From: Ichthyophis bannanicus
Lineage: Eukaryota > Chordata > Amphibia > Gymnophiona > Ichthyophiidae
Direction: 5' to 3'
DNA: 64,000 nt
Assembly (NCBI GenBank): GCA_033557465.1
Contig: CM066035.1
Location: 247,460,869-247,524,868, forward strand
The translations under genes and the position numbers were made by a program. The notes beneath the pieces are model-generated. The model worked only from the letters and a program-made list of their open reading frames with translations, was not told the origin of the DNA and ran no database searches. Below, one piece after another: positions 54,540 to 64,000 of the stretch. Numbering within the stretch: the stretch's first letter is position 1; each line of letters begins with the position of its first letter.

Positions 54540-55125
54540 CTCAGCGTACTGTACCCATAGGGTGCCGCTTTATATGGCGCCCTATCGGGCACCCTATGGT
54601 TTCCGTCCATATAAGGTGCACTATACATTATCCTGTGACACAACTTATAGGGTTCCCTATGGGGGACATATTAGGGTGCCGTGGCGGATAGTGCACTTTA
54701 TAATGTGCCCTATGGAGTGCCGTATAGGGTGCCTTATACGGCACCTTCAATTACGGCACGTGAGGGCGTGTTTGCTGGCAGAAATTAATAAAATAAACAT
54801 ACGGTGCTGCAGGACAAAATATGTACATTGCAAACCTGCTGCCACAACCAGCCTTCCGTATTAGGCACCATGGGGAGCAAACCCATGACCCCTGTATCAG
54901 CAGTCAGTGCCTTAACCATTGTGCTCCACTGCTGCTCTCCCTTGCATGTCAACGCACCTACCTATGCTTTTCATTCCTTAAACTGCACAGTGCTGCCATC
55001 GAAAACAGTACTCTGACCTTGCGGTACCTCATACGACACCCTCTACAGTGCCCTGTGAGCAACATTCTAGGGTGCCGTGGCAGACAGTGCACTTTACAAT
55101 GTGCCTTATGGGGCGCATTATGTTC
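54540..55125. repeat. AGGGTGCC-type repeats, duplicated about 400 bp apart
   Basis: 54540-54760 is packed with TATAGGGTGCC, GGGCACCCTAT and related half-sites in both orientations. TAGGGTGCCGTGGC-GATAGTGCACTTTATAATG near 54671-54706 recurs as TAGGGTGCCGTGGC-GACAGTGCACTTTACAATG near 55070-55105. Confidence 0.65.
54857..54935 (-). repeat. tRNA-like unit 4
   Basis: In minus sense AGCACAATGGTTAAGGC, then GGGGTCATGGGTTTGCTCCC. Opposite orientation to unit 3. Confidence 0.55.
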
Positions 55126-55222
55126 ACACGCTTTAAGGGTGCGTTTGCTAGTACTGTAAATTAAAATAAACATAAATTGACTCCTAAAGCAACCTTCCCA
55201 TAATATGTAATACTTCAGCTAG

Positions 55223-55305
55223 CCCTGTTCATTGGGCACTGTAAGGAATTGAACCCTTGCTCCCTGCACCATTGGTCAGTGTCATAACCATTGTGCTGTG
55301 GTTCT
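55223..55305 (-). repeat. tRNA-like unit 5
   Basis: In minus sense CAGCACAATGGTTATGACAC and GCAAGGGTTCAATTCC. Confidence 0.55.
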
Positions 55306-55319
55306 ATTCCTGTGTTTGT

Positions 55320-55830
55320 ACATCTGCGCGCCGCCTTATGCCTCCTATTATTAAATAGCCTCCTTAAGCAATAGCCTAATGCCCATCTGCGCGCCACCTT
55401 ATGCCGCCCATTATTTGTATGCCTCCTAAAATATCACCTCATCAAGCCCTGTTCATTGAGCACAGTGGCGGATCAAACCCCTGATACCTGCACCATTGGT
55501 AAGTGCCTTAACCATTGTGCTGTGGCTCTGTGTTTCTGTTTGCACATCAGCGCCCCACTTATACCTTCCAGTATGTGATTGCCGCCGAAACCAGCGCGCC
55601 GCCTTATGCCGCCCAGTAGTAATATGCCGCCAGAAACATCAGCGTGCCACTTTATGCCGCCCAGTATTAATATGCCGCATAAAAACATCAGCGCGCCGCT
55701 TTATGCCGCCCAGTATTAATATGCCGCATAAAAACATCAGCGCGCTGCCTTATGCCGTCCAGTATTGATGTGCCGCCAAAAAAATACAGCGTGCTGCTTT
55801 ATTCGGCCCAGTATTTCTCTGCCTCATAAA
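55320..55830. repeat. CAGCGCGCCGC tandem repeats
   Basis: Five to seven copies of ATCAGCGCGCCGCYTTATGC then CGCCCAGTATTAATATGCCG, with a period near 55 bases in the later part (55600-55800) and more divergent copies at 55320-55440. They interleave with the tRNA-like units, so the whole is a compound repeat. Confidence 0.7.
55448..55530 (-). repeat. tRNA-like unit 6
   Basis: In minus sense CACAGCACAATGGTTAAGGC and CAGGGGTTTGATCCG. Confidence 0.55.
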
Positions 55831-55850
55831 CTAACACCTCAGCAAGCCAT

Positions 55851-55925
55851 TGAGCATTGTGGGGGTTTGAACCCCTGATCCCCACACCATTGGTCAGTGC
55901 TTTAACCATTGTGCTGTGGCTCTGT
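55851..55925 (-). repeat. tRNA-like unit 7
   Basis: In minus sense CACAGCACAATGGTTAAAGC and CAGGGGTTCAAACCC; the best box B of the minus units. Confidence 0.6.
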
Positions 55926-56280
55926 TCTTCTGTTTGCAGATCAGCGTGACACATATGCCTCCCGTTCAGCTCTCAGTTGCGGTAAGATGCGGGACGCACA
56001 CGGGCGCTGCGCACCTTAGCGCATCTGTCAATCACGGCTTTTCTTCTTCAGGACGGAACGCCCACTCCTTATACGGCACACGCACTCTACCGCGGCACGC
56101 ACTTTACCGGGCTTTTAGTAAACATACCCCTAAGCATTTGTACAGAAAACAAAAATAAAATAAAGCACCCAACTGTGTCACACCTAGCTTTAAAAGTAAA
56201 AATTGCCTTTGCCACTTCCGAGTCTCACAGGCAACATCAGGGAAGATAGCAATCTTAACACCCCAAAAAAGAAGAGAATA

Positions 56281-56819
56281 AGAACATAAGATATGCCATA
56301 CTGGGTCAGACCAAGGTCCATCAAGCCCAGTATCCTGTTTCCAACAGTAGCCAAACTAGGTCATACATACCTAGCAGTTTCCCCAAAAGACACAGGTTCC
56401 ATGATGCTTGTATTGGGTCAAGCATTGATATCCCGGGTCCCTTCTTAATAATGGTTTATGGACCTTTCCTCCAGGAACTTGTCCAAACCTTTTTTAAACC
56501 CAGCTACACTAACAGCCTTTACTACATCCTCCGGTAACAAATTCCAGAGTTTTGATTACACGTTGAGTGAAAAAATATTTTCTTTTATTAGTCTTAAATA
56601 GTTTGCCCTGTAGCTTCATTGCATGTCCCCTAGTCTTTCTATATTCTGATAACGTAAACAATCGATCTACGTTTACCCGTTCCACTCCGTTCATTAATTT
56701 ATAGACTTCTATCATATCTCCCCTCAGCCGTCTCTTTTCCAGGTTAAAGAGCCCAAACCTTTTTAGCCTTTCTTCATAGGGGTATCCTTCCATCCCCTTT
56801 ACCATTTTGCTTTTTAAAA
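56281..56819 (-). mobile_element. CR1 3' fragment inside the L1 ORF1
   Basis: Minus-sense C-terminus with [40 protein letters not shown] and [14 protein letters not shown]. The non-coding 3' end on plus reads AAGAACATAAGATATGCCAT and ACTGGGTCAGACCAAGGTCC, a hallmark of CR1 3' ends. L1 ORF1 reads on either side. Confidence 0.85.
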
Positions 56820-57412
56820 GTACATTTTCAAAATCCAATCTCTCAGATACTAAAGCACAAGATACTAATAATGTAGAAATTTGCAGTGGAGAATCTAAAG
56901 AAGGTGAACTTAATAAATCAGATACATTAAGTACATCCATATTAGGGTCTTAACTGGCAGTACCAGGCTCCTTTTTACCCTGAGGCAAGTAAAACATCGT
57001 TGATATAGGTGGAATCAAATCATTTGGTACAGAAAAGATTTCTGTCATATACCATTTAAACATATCAATCGCAGAAGTCTCAATAATTCTAGGAAAGTCA
57101 CAAAATCAAGTTTGAGGCACAGGCAGAATTCTCCTGCATTTCAATTTTCGCTCTAAGAGCCACATTATCTTTGGATAGAGCCATAGATAAATCGGAGATA
57201 GATACCAACTGTTGAGCATTCTCATCCACTTTAATCTTTAAGACTTTAGTAACCATTACATACAAATCTAATTTCAGGATGTTCTGTTCCACTTTAGAAG
57301 ATATTGCTCCCATTTGTTGAGAAAAGGCAATGGCTAAGTTAGTTATTGTATCCCACATGCTGTCTAAAGTGATTCTAAGAGGGCGAGAAAGCTGATACAG
57401 GACAGGCGACAA

Positions 57413-57862
57413 GACAACTGAATAGCCTTACCCGTGCCAGGGCCGTTGGCCTGGGGTACTTCTGCCGCCACCTCCACTCCATATTAACTTCCAAAATTTG
57501 CAGGAACACTTCCACCACTTCCAAGCACCGCCACCTCTCACCACACTAACACCACGAAACGCCGACTTCCAACACCTCGGGCATCTGAGAGGACAAACAG
57601 GAAGCAGTTTTTAAAGCCATGCTCAAGACTCACCTCTTTGACACCCCCCCCCCCCCCCCCATTCCCTGCTCTCTCTGTTTAGTCTTTGTATGTACTTCTC
57701 TTTCTTTACCTGTCCCCTCCTGGAACTTGCTAGTCTGCTTTCCTATTGACAATAGCGTTCTTTCCTTTTCTACCTATGTAGTTGATATTATATTTTATGA
57801 ACCGCTCTGATGCATTGCCTGAACGGTATATCAAAAATTTAATAAAGATAAAAAGATAAAAG
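57413..57862 (+). mobile_element. L2-like 3' fragment inside the L1 ORF1
   Basis: It has a FKAMLKTHLFDTP-like C-terminus with a C18 run (57642-57660), then the tail GAACCGCTCTGATG...AACGGTATATC and an A-rich end near 57795-57862. The left edge is approximate. Confidence 0.65.
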
Positions 57863-58120
57863 TTTCTCCTACAGGCTGTGGCAGTTGCCGCTCACTCTTG
57901 GGAGACAACAAGGTGTCAGGATCCAAAGTATGCGGAGAAACCTCCTCAATCTCCACCGCAACACCTGAACAAATCTCTGTCCTAGCAGCCTCCCTGATGA
58001 CAACAAAATGAGCCACGGGACCCGGCACAGCTGGCAAGGCCTCTGCAGGGTAAGCCCTCGCCTCACCTTTCCTCTTAGGCATAGCAGGTAACTCAACCAA
58101 CCATATTAACTGAACCACGC

Positions 58121-58700
58121 CCCAATTATTTTAACCTTAGATATTACATTTAACTTGGGTAATCTTTCCCTTGCCTGGAACCCAGCATATTCAACATTTT
58201 CCATGTGGATGGAGTTCAATCTTGAATTCCTCCACCTCTGGGTCTTTTGCCTCTTCTCCCTCCTCTTCAATTGATTTCTGGTCTGACCAGTACTTACGTT
58301 CTTTTGGACTTTAATGTAAAAATCTGTAGGATCATGAAAAGAGCCAGACAGTTGTCAATCCTAACCTCCCAACTGATAAACATACCTGACAAGCCCCCCC
58401 CCCCCTAAACTCTGGGCCCTAGGTATATTCCTAGATTGCCAATGACTTCATCCAGCCTTGCCAATGGCAAAAGAAAGTAGTTTGCATTACACATAGCAAC
58501 CAATAAGAAAGTTAGTAGCTTTCACAGTTAGTAGTTGCTGCCGTGAGATACTTGGGCTTGTTTGATTTTGTTGAGTCACCCTTCCCTTGCTGCTTCTTTG
58601 GAGGAGCTGCCAGCCTGTGCAAATCCATCGCTTGCACAATGGGTCACGCCGGACCTGGTGCTAGGGCAGATAGTGAGGCAGTTGGCAAGATGGTGGAATA
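58121..58700. other. Unassigned sequence
   Basis: Mixed composition, C10-type run near 58388, no supported frame or repeat. Confidence 0.4.
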
Positions 58701-59145
58701 GCTGCTGGATGGGATTGGTTAATTTGTGGGGTGGTGGTGCAGATATGGGAATATTTTTTAGGGGTGGAGCAATTTGTGTAGGACCGTTATGAAGGAGTGT
58801 TTTTATAGGAGCAGGGCAGTTTGCAGGTTGGTAGGTCATTTGCATGGGGTATTTTTTGGGAGAGGGAATGGTGTGGTTTTCAGGGTGGGGGACAATTGTG
58901 GAGGGGTATTGTTTAGGGGTGATAGCAGTTTGTAGGATAGTAGGGGAGTTGCAGGGGTTAGGATGTGAGGGTGGTGGAGTTTGTGGGGTTTTGTGACAGT
59001 TATAAGGGGGTATTTTTGGGTGGGGCATTCATGGGAGGTTATTTATTGGGGTGGGGCAGTTGCAGGGATGTGCTTTGGTGAATGGGGCAGTTTGTAGGTT
59101 TGTCAGGCAGTTGCAGGAGGTTGTTTTTTGGGGGTTGTTTTTTAA
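58700..59145 (+). repeat. Degenerate G-rich minisatellite
   Basis: Irregular units of about 35-45 bases containing GGGTATTTTTTGGG and GGGGCAGTTTGCAGG. G runs are frequent on this strand. The open frames across it in both directions are repeat by-products. Confidence 0.65.
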
Positions 59146-59550
59146 ATAAATGTCTCTTCTTTTTATTTATTTATTTAGACAGATTTGTATGCCACCTTAT
59201 CCGTCAATCAATTTTTACCAGATTTTCTCATGTCATTAAATTTTCGGAGTTATTTTGGCCCCAGATGGATAGACAGACATTCTCGACCCCTTGTGTATAA
59301 TTCTTTCCAACTTCCATTGGGTTGTAAAGAAAAAAATTGATGATAGTTTTTTTAAAGAGGCAGCAGAAATGAAACTAATGAAATATCACGGACAAGAATT
59401 TCCTTTTTATTCCTGTGCTAGGTAGCTAGCCTAAGGTAAAGGAGCTCAAAGATAGGCAAAATAGTTGTTACCTGTCATTCTTATGCAGTCTAGTGTTGAC
59501 AGTGTGAGAGGGTGGCATGGAGGGGAGGGCATGTGCTCAAAATTCCCTCT
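59146..59550. other. Unassigned AT-rich sequence
   Basis: Includes a (TTTA)n stretch near 59160. A TATGCCACCTTATCCGTC segment weakly resembles an L2 tail in reverse. Nothing else seen. Confidence 0.4.
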
Positions 59551-59759
59551 TAAAAATTGCTCCCTACTTCCAGCAGTTGTGCATTCCTTTGATAGTGTGT
59601 TCGACTTGCTATGTTAATAGATGATCCTGAATCTAAATCTTGTGCCTGCTTAGTTTGTGTAATGGGGTAGAGGTGTGTGTGAGAGGGAGAGGAACAGGCA
59701 AGGGGTTGAATCAGTGTACTTGGCTCTCTCCCTGGCTGCAATGAAATCACACTAAAAAC

Positions 59760-60940
59760 CCACCTTTTCTTATAAACCACATAACATTTGGCAGGAAATT
59801 TCAGAAGAAAAGTTGCACCCAGAGCTGAAACTTTGGGGCGAAAAGCCAAACGACTTTTCCTTCTCATCTGCGTAAATCGTGAAAGATCAGGAAAAACTCG
59901 GACTTTAGAACCTAGAAATTCTGCATTGATATTCTTAAAATACAATCGAAGAATAACATATTTATCTGATTCCAACGCCAGGGTAACTAGCAGAGTTGAC
60001 TTATCAGTGATGACCTCCAGGGAAGACTGTAAAAACCTCGTCAGGTCACCCTTCTCAGCATGAGCAGTAAGGGTATTGGGGTCACCACCCCTCAACCCAG
60101 CAGAAGAAGTACTGTGCCCGAACCAGAGGTGGAAACTGATCCTGGGAAAGCTTAAGCACCTCCCCAAAATACCTCCTCACCATTTCCAATGGAGAGAGTA
60201 AGGGTGACTGTGGAAAATTTAGAAAACGAAGGTTACGTCTAACCTGGTTTTCTAAATATTCTATTTTCCTGGTGGACACATTCCTATCCACAACCTGGGC
60301 ATTCACTACTTCATGCAAATGCCCAACTTCTTGCTCAAGCTTAGACAGTCTCTCCGCCTGATTAGACTGGTCGTTAGACAGAGTTCCACACAAAGACTTA
60401 ACCCCAAGCAAATCATTATTCACCATACCAAACATCATCTTAAGAGAGGAACTGAGCGAAGCCAAGCCATCCCACAGTGTCTCCAAAGTTATAACTGCAG
60501 GTTTCACTAGCAAAAGCCTCCCCGAAAGGTCTTCTCCCTGCGCGGCATCCACTTCAATTTCCTCCATCACCACACCAGCTTCAGTTGTTTTCTGCCGCTG
60601 CTCCAATATCACAGGGGAAGATCCATTGATCGACACTCCTCCCGAGGGCCCTTCCTTCAGCATGCTCAACGGCAGGCCTGTAAAGGAACCAGCATCAGGT
60701 ACTACAAAACTTCCAGGTTGCGGTAAAGGGGGGGGGGGGGAGTTCGCATCTCCGGCGAAAGCCAAACCCCCGACACACTCAGCACCAACGTCTCAGCAAC
60801 CGGCACTGCCGAAGACACAGCTTCTACTCCGCGTCGAAAACCACACTCCCCCAAGGTTCGTTGAGCCATACGACGCGGCATGACCATCTCGGGAGGATCC
60901 ACAGCCTGCTTTCGCTTCCTCCGCCCCATTCCAACAGGTG
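59760..60940 (-). pseudogene. L1 ORF1 of the inverted copy
   Basis: Starts MGRRKRKQAVDPPEMVMPRR (about 60929), with a frameshift near 60750 in a G/C run. It continues with NSPPPPLPQPGSF, LLLVKPAVITLETLWDGLAS, a coiled coil (SNQAERLSKLEQEVGHLHEV), KIEYLENQVRRNLRFLNFPQ and PLEMVRRYFGEVL. A second frameshift lies near 60110, then FLQSSLEVITDKSTLL, RVFPDLSRFTQMRRKSRLAF and LGATFLLKFPAKCYVVYK (C-terminal domain). Two frameshifts only, so it is fairly young. Confidence 0.8.
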
Positions 60941-61415
60941 GGGAGCGACTCGGCACAAACTCAACCAAGAGAGAACTGCTTCACGATTCGGAGCATCCTG
61001 TCGCCATCTTGTCACGCCCCTGCCAAATGTTATGTGGTTTATAAGCAAAAAAGTTATGTTTTCTTTGAACCTAGGCAGCTCAATGGCTAGGGAGGAAATT
61101 GTGGTAGAAGTTTCTAAGACATCCCATACGGCTGACACTTAAGTCTTTACCTGTTTCGCCTACTTTATAATTACTGAGGTGCTGATTTTGCATCAAGTGT
61201 TATGTTACCTAATACGTTCCTATTATTTCCTATTGTATAGGGGACTAAATGATATGGATGACATGAATCTTGATTTTTGTTTAAGGATATTTGATGTTTT
61301 TCTGGCTTGTTTTACTGGTCATGTTATAATCCATTGTTTTTCCCTTCATTCATGTTATTTTACTTGGATGTAGCAAATTATATATAATTTACAAATAATA
61401 AATCTAAAAAAAACC
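59760..61415. mobile_element. ORF1-only L1 derivative with internal inversion
   Basis: 59760-61017 is in minus orientation and contains the 5' end (GGGGCGTGACAAGATGGCGA in sense near 61000-61017) and nearly all of ORF1. 61018-61415 is in plus orientation and contains the ORF1 C-terminus (AKCYVVYKQKSYVFFEPRQL) and a 3' UTR ending AATAATAAATCTAAAAAAAA. About 28 bases (GCCAAATGTTATGTGGTTTA and on) are present in both parts in opposite orientation. This is the structure expected from twin-priming inversion. No ORF2 lies between ORF1 and the A tail. Confidence 0.75.
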
Positions 61416-61785
61416 CATCTTTTCAACACTGCCTTTTTTGCAACTCTGTTTTGGATATAACCCATCACATTAGTAGAGACAAACACTGCTTTCAATTCCT
61501 AACTTACCTCTCTGAAAAAATTCCATGGCTGTCACAGTGCATTTGTCATGGCTAGGCGATGGTTTCCGAAGGATAAAGGGTGCCACCTGTGTGTTCCGAT
61601 ACTGTGGTGTCTAGACTAATGGTTACAGTATATCATTGGCCCATGCCTTCCCTAATTGGGGTTGTTTTGCTCCATTTCTCTTCCAATATAAGATCCTATT
61701 ATAAATTCCACTGCCCTCTATCAATGAGTGAAAGTGAAGGAGAGGAAAGAAAATGCTCGTCTATCATCCTAAAAATCTGACCATA
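61416..61785. other. Unassigned sequence
   Basis: No supported gene or repeat. Confidence 0.4.
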
Positions 61786-62352
61786 TTATTCCTATTTCAA
61801 AGTCTTTACATTGGGTCCTCTCTCTTTAAAAATCCAATTTAAAATATGCTTTCTCATTCATACAATTTTACACACCAATTCTCTTTACTATCTGGATCTC
61901 CTCCTTCCAAGTAGTTCCACTCTCCCAACCAAATCACACCGCATTAACCAGCTGGCCTTATCTACTACCTATAATCAGTATCTTGATGTCACCACAGAAA
62001 CAGCTGTCTCTTGCTATGGACCTCTGTCATGGAATTCTCTTCCCCCTTATTTGAGAGGCACATCTAATTGCATTTGCTTTAAGAATGCATTAAAAAAAAC
62101 ATTTTTTCACCCATGCTTTTGGAAAAGAACTGGAGAATCTTCGGGACTGATGCCAGAATTACTTTTCCTCCTTTTCCCCTTAACCTAAATGCTATACTTC
62201 AGTCTTTTTCTCGTCTTTTTTTTTTTTTTAGTCTTCTCAAGATATTGCAACTTTGTTCCTTTCTTATAATGCATTTGGAGATTTTATTTTGTAAACCACT
62301 TTGATACATCCCTTGGATTGTGAAGCAGTGTATCGGATTATGATAAACTAAA
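61786..62352 (+). mobile_element. Old L2-clade 3' fragment
   Basis: Encodes a degraded SLHWVLSLFKNPI-type segment, then TAVSCYGPLSWNSLPPYLRG and FKNALKKTFF. The tail near 62288-62352 (GTAAACCACTTTGAT...GTGTATCGG) is a divergent form of the L2 tail without the (AAATA)n. Confidence 0.65.
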
Positions 62353-62700
62353 CTGACTACAATTCAGGAACCGTGTTTACCCCTCACTGTTCGTCTGTTC
62401 TCATAGTACAGTATGTCTGTCAACCAGATTTTAAGTTCAATTAGTAGAGGCTGTTTTTTTGGGAGCAATGTCTCCAAATGGGTTGTGTGCATGCCATGAC
62501 AGTAATGAATATCACTACTAAGCTATAGTATGTGGAGCATGATTTAATATACATATGAGTAGCACTATATTTAAGTATTTAATAGTAGTAGTAGTAATTT
62601 CCCTCTTTCCAGCTACTTTCTCTATCCCCACTCAGGGAATGATAAACATGGGAAGATTAGCATAGAGCTTAGCCCAGTTTCTGCGCAGTTTTCTGTGCTA
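62353..62700. other. Unassigned AT-rich sequence
   Basis: No supported feature. Confidence 0.4.
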
Positions 62701-63170
62701 CTACGGCTGTCTTATACAAAAAGGAATTTAGCGCCCGATATTTAAATGTATTTACATGGTTTGCAGACCTGCAAACCATGTAAATGCCACGAAGCGTGAT
62801 ATTCAGTGGCATTAACCCGTTAGTGCTGTTGAAAAGGAACAGATACTACCGCTACATACCCCACTGCTAAGCAGTTAGCACCAGGGCATTCCAGGGGTGG
62901 CACCCAGGGATAACCGGTCAGTAGCGATTCAGTTGCGGACTGATTATCCCTTGGTGGCCAAAGTTAGGCATAGAAAAGGCTATCCTAACTTTTGCCACTG
63001 AAGCTAACCGGGCAGTAGCTGAATATTGCCACTGCCCAGTTAGCTTCGTGCTTCAGCGGCAAACCCAGCTTTTCAATGCCACTGGGCAGATGGCCCTGGC
63101 ATTGAATATCTGTGTTTAGTGTTCAGTGGTAATGGCTAGCCGCTGTCAATAAGGCCCTTAGTGTTCAAGG
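62700..63170. repeat. Probable non-autonomous repeat with palindromes
   Basis: It has a perfect palindrome with 17-base arms (ATTTACATGGTTTGCAG / CTGCAAACCATGTAAAT) and a 2-base loop at 62750-62785. An imperfect palindrome GCTAACCGGGCAGTAGC...GCCACTGCCCAGTTAGC lies near 63003-63044. Repeated GCCACTG and GGGATAACCGG motifs suggest a MITE-like family, but I could not define termini or a TSD. Confidence 0.45.
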
Positions 63171-64000
63171 ACTTGTATAGGCATCGGTGCAATGCCCATT
63201 TAAATTCAGTGTAATGGAGGTATTAGCTACTAAACCCAGATGCAAAAAAGTGCACAGAACACCTGAAGGCCAAGCATTTGCTATTTTTTTTAACACAGGT
63301 GCTTTAACACATGGTATGAGTACACATTCTTCTGTAGTTAGCATTAATGAAAATGTCTTACCTGTTTCTTCTCTTTTGTGTAAGCATTACGCACCTGCAA
63401 CATTTTTTTTGCTTTGTTAAAGTTGATGAGTCAAAAAAATAATGACAAGGGGTTGAGGAGTTTGAGTGATTGCATTGTCAAATGCAGGATTAATGAGAAG
63501 GCACAGCACTGTGAAATGAACAATAAAGTGCTCAACTGGAGAAATTTAAGTATCATAAAACAATATTTATGTGCAGAAAAGCATCCTAGGCATACATATG
63601 CAGATAAAGGGAGTAATTTATAAGGAACAACATAAAGTTGTGCACCATTTACATGAGTAAATAACGATATTTTAGTGATTTACGCATGTTAATGGGCAAC
63701 ATGCCTACTTAAGTTGGTCCCAATTCTGTAGGTCTGTGTGTGTGCCTGATAGTGTGGGAAAGGGTGAACACAAAACATCTAAATGTTGTCCAAAATGCTG
63801 GCATTTGCATTTGATGTGCTATGTGAGTTGCTAGAGGTATTAGGTGACATCAGATGGAAGAAATGTGAGAAAAAAAAAACACTTATCTACAGGGCACAAA
63901 GAGAAGGCATCACAAGAAGTAAATATGCCAACTTAGCATGGGACCTAGTGTAAAATTGTCAAAATACAGAGAACTAACAAGATATATTTTCCTAATGGGA
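63171..64000. other. Unassigned sequence to the window edge
   Basis: AT-rich, no supported gene, no recognised repeat. Short open frames near 63187-63620 show no domain. Confidence 0.4.

Larger units (their letters stand above)
51095..56130. mobile_element. PIF/Harbinger-like DNA element, 5036 bp, TSD TAA
   Basis: Perfect 17-base terminal inverted repeats, GGGGTATGTTTACTAAA, at 51095-51111 and 56114-56130. Three-base duplication TAA at 51092-51094 and 56131-56133. TWA duplications and G-rich ends point to PIF/Harbinger. Subterminal regions are rich in GTGCGTGC/GCGCAC motifs. I found no DDE transposase or Myb-like frame. The interior is made of inverted repeats, tandem duplications and tRNA-like units, so it is non-autonomous. 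Confidence 0.85.
50950..58080 (-). pseudogene. L1 ORF1 of the split copy
   Basis: Starts MPKRKGEARAYPAEALPAVP (58080). The N-terminal acidic/Pro region leads to PLRITLDSMWDTITNLAIAF and a coiled coil (VDENAQQLVSISDLSMALSK). The next block has [20 protein letters not shown] and [16 protein letters not shown], then FGVKIAIFPDVACETRKWQR and LKLGVTQLGALFYFCF. The Harbinger-like element interrupts the KCLVVYKMQRY segment. Order and spacing match the ORF1 at 60 kb. Stops are present. Confidence 0.7.
50700..58120 (-). mobile_element. ORF1-only L1 derivative (HAL1-like), split by three insertions
   Basis: Minus-sense pieces: ORF1 N-terminus 57863-58080, coiled coil 57098-57412, middle 56820-57097, RNA-binding part 56134-56280, C-terminus about 50950-51094, and 3' region to about 50700. 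Inserted are an L2 (about 57413-57862), a CR1 (56281-56819) and the Harbinger-like element (51095-56130). After ORF1 only about 250-350 bases remain before the apparent 3' end, with no ORF2. Confidence 0.65.

Noticed and set aside
55320..55830. CRISPR-like array
   Set aside because: Repeats are adjacent and diverged with no unique spacers, in a vertebrate genome.
54402..55925. Functional tRNA genes
   Set aside because: Boxes A and B are visible but acceptor and anticodon stems do not pair properly and no pol III T-run is placed well; better explained as tRNA-derived repeats.
59550..60167. A 205-codon minus frame as a separate gene
   Set aside because: It is the C-terminal domain of the L1 ORF1 in a shifted frame, with chance extensions at both ends.
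63187..63623. Two small plus frames near the right edge as a host exon
   Set aside because: No splice-site arrangement, conserved domain or codon bias seen; AT-rich non-coding look.

Overview
No host gene was found in this window. It is a graveyard of nested transposable elements from a large, repeat-rich vertebrate genome. The mix is vertebrate-type Ngaro and DIRS tyrosine-recombinase elements, Gmr1-like Ty3/Gypsy with SCAN-type gag, a Penelope-like element with GIY-YIG endonuclease, L1/Tx1-type, CR1 and L2 LINEs, and hAT and PIF/Harbinger-like DNA elements. This suggests an amphibian, most likely a caecilian. The species call is inference from element composition only.

Layout. 1-2350: 5' end of a Ngaro-like element (minus strand, running off the left edge). 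2350-8550: an ORF1-only L1 remnant plus L2 and CR1 fragments. 8550-13600: a DIRS element (minus). 13700-45815: one old Gmr1-like Gypsy element (Gypsy-2, plus strand, order gag-PR-INT-RT) blown apart by later insertions. These are a younger Gypsy-1 (15327-24236, minus, TSD ACTT), a 16.9-kb Penelope complex (24615-41494, 14-bp TSD), and a solo LTR (43869-45101, TSD ACGG). Gypsy-1 itself carries a hAT element in one LTR. The Penelope complex carries an L2, another solo LTR (TSD GCTT) and a nearly complete 6.6-kb L1 (15-bp TSD). 45815-50520: a LINE fragment and a long CR1 (minus) with a tRNA-derived SINE in its ORF1. 50700-58120: an ORF1-only L1 derivative (minus) split by a 5-kb PIF/Harbinger-like element full of tRNA-like repeats, a CR1 fragment and an L2 fragment. 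58120-64000: G-rich minisatellite, an inverted ORF1-only L1 copy, an L2 fragment and low-information sequence.

Most interesting points. (1) The long LTRs of the Gypsy elements carry an open frame that starts at the first LTR base, and in Gypsy-1 it is continuous with pol, so RNase H would be extended by about 340 LTR-encoded residues. It ends in an acidic tail that recurs in independent LTRs. (2) Gypsy-1 has a dUTPase where its relative has integrase, and has no integrase of its own. (3) Two ORF1-only L1 copies resemble the HAL1 type of mammals. (4) A Harbinger-like element has accumulated an array of tRNA-like units. All coordinates of insertion edges are from target-site duplications read by eye. 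Family names are from motif recognition, not database searches.
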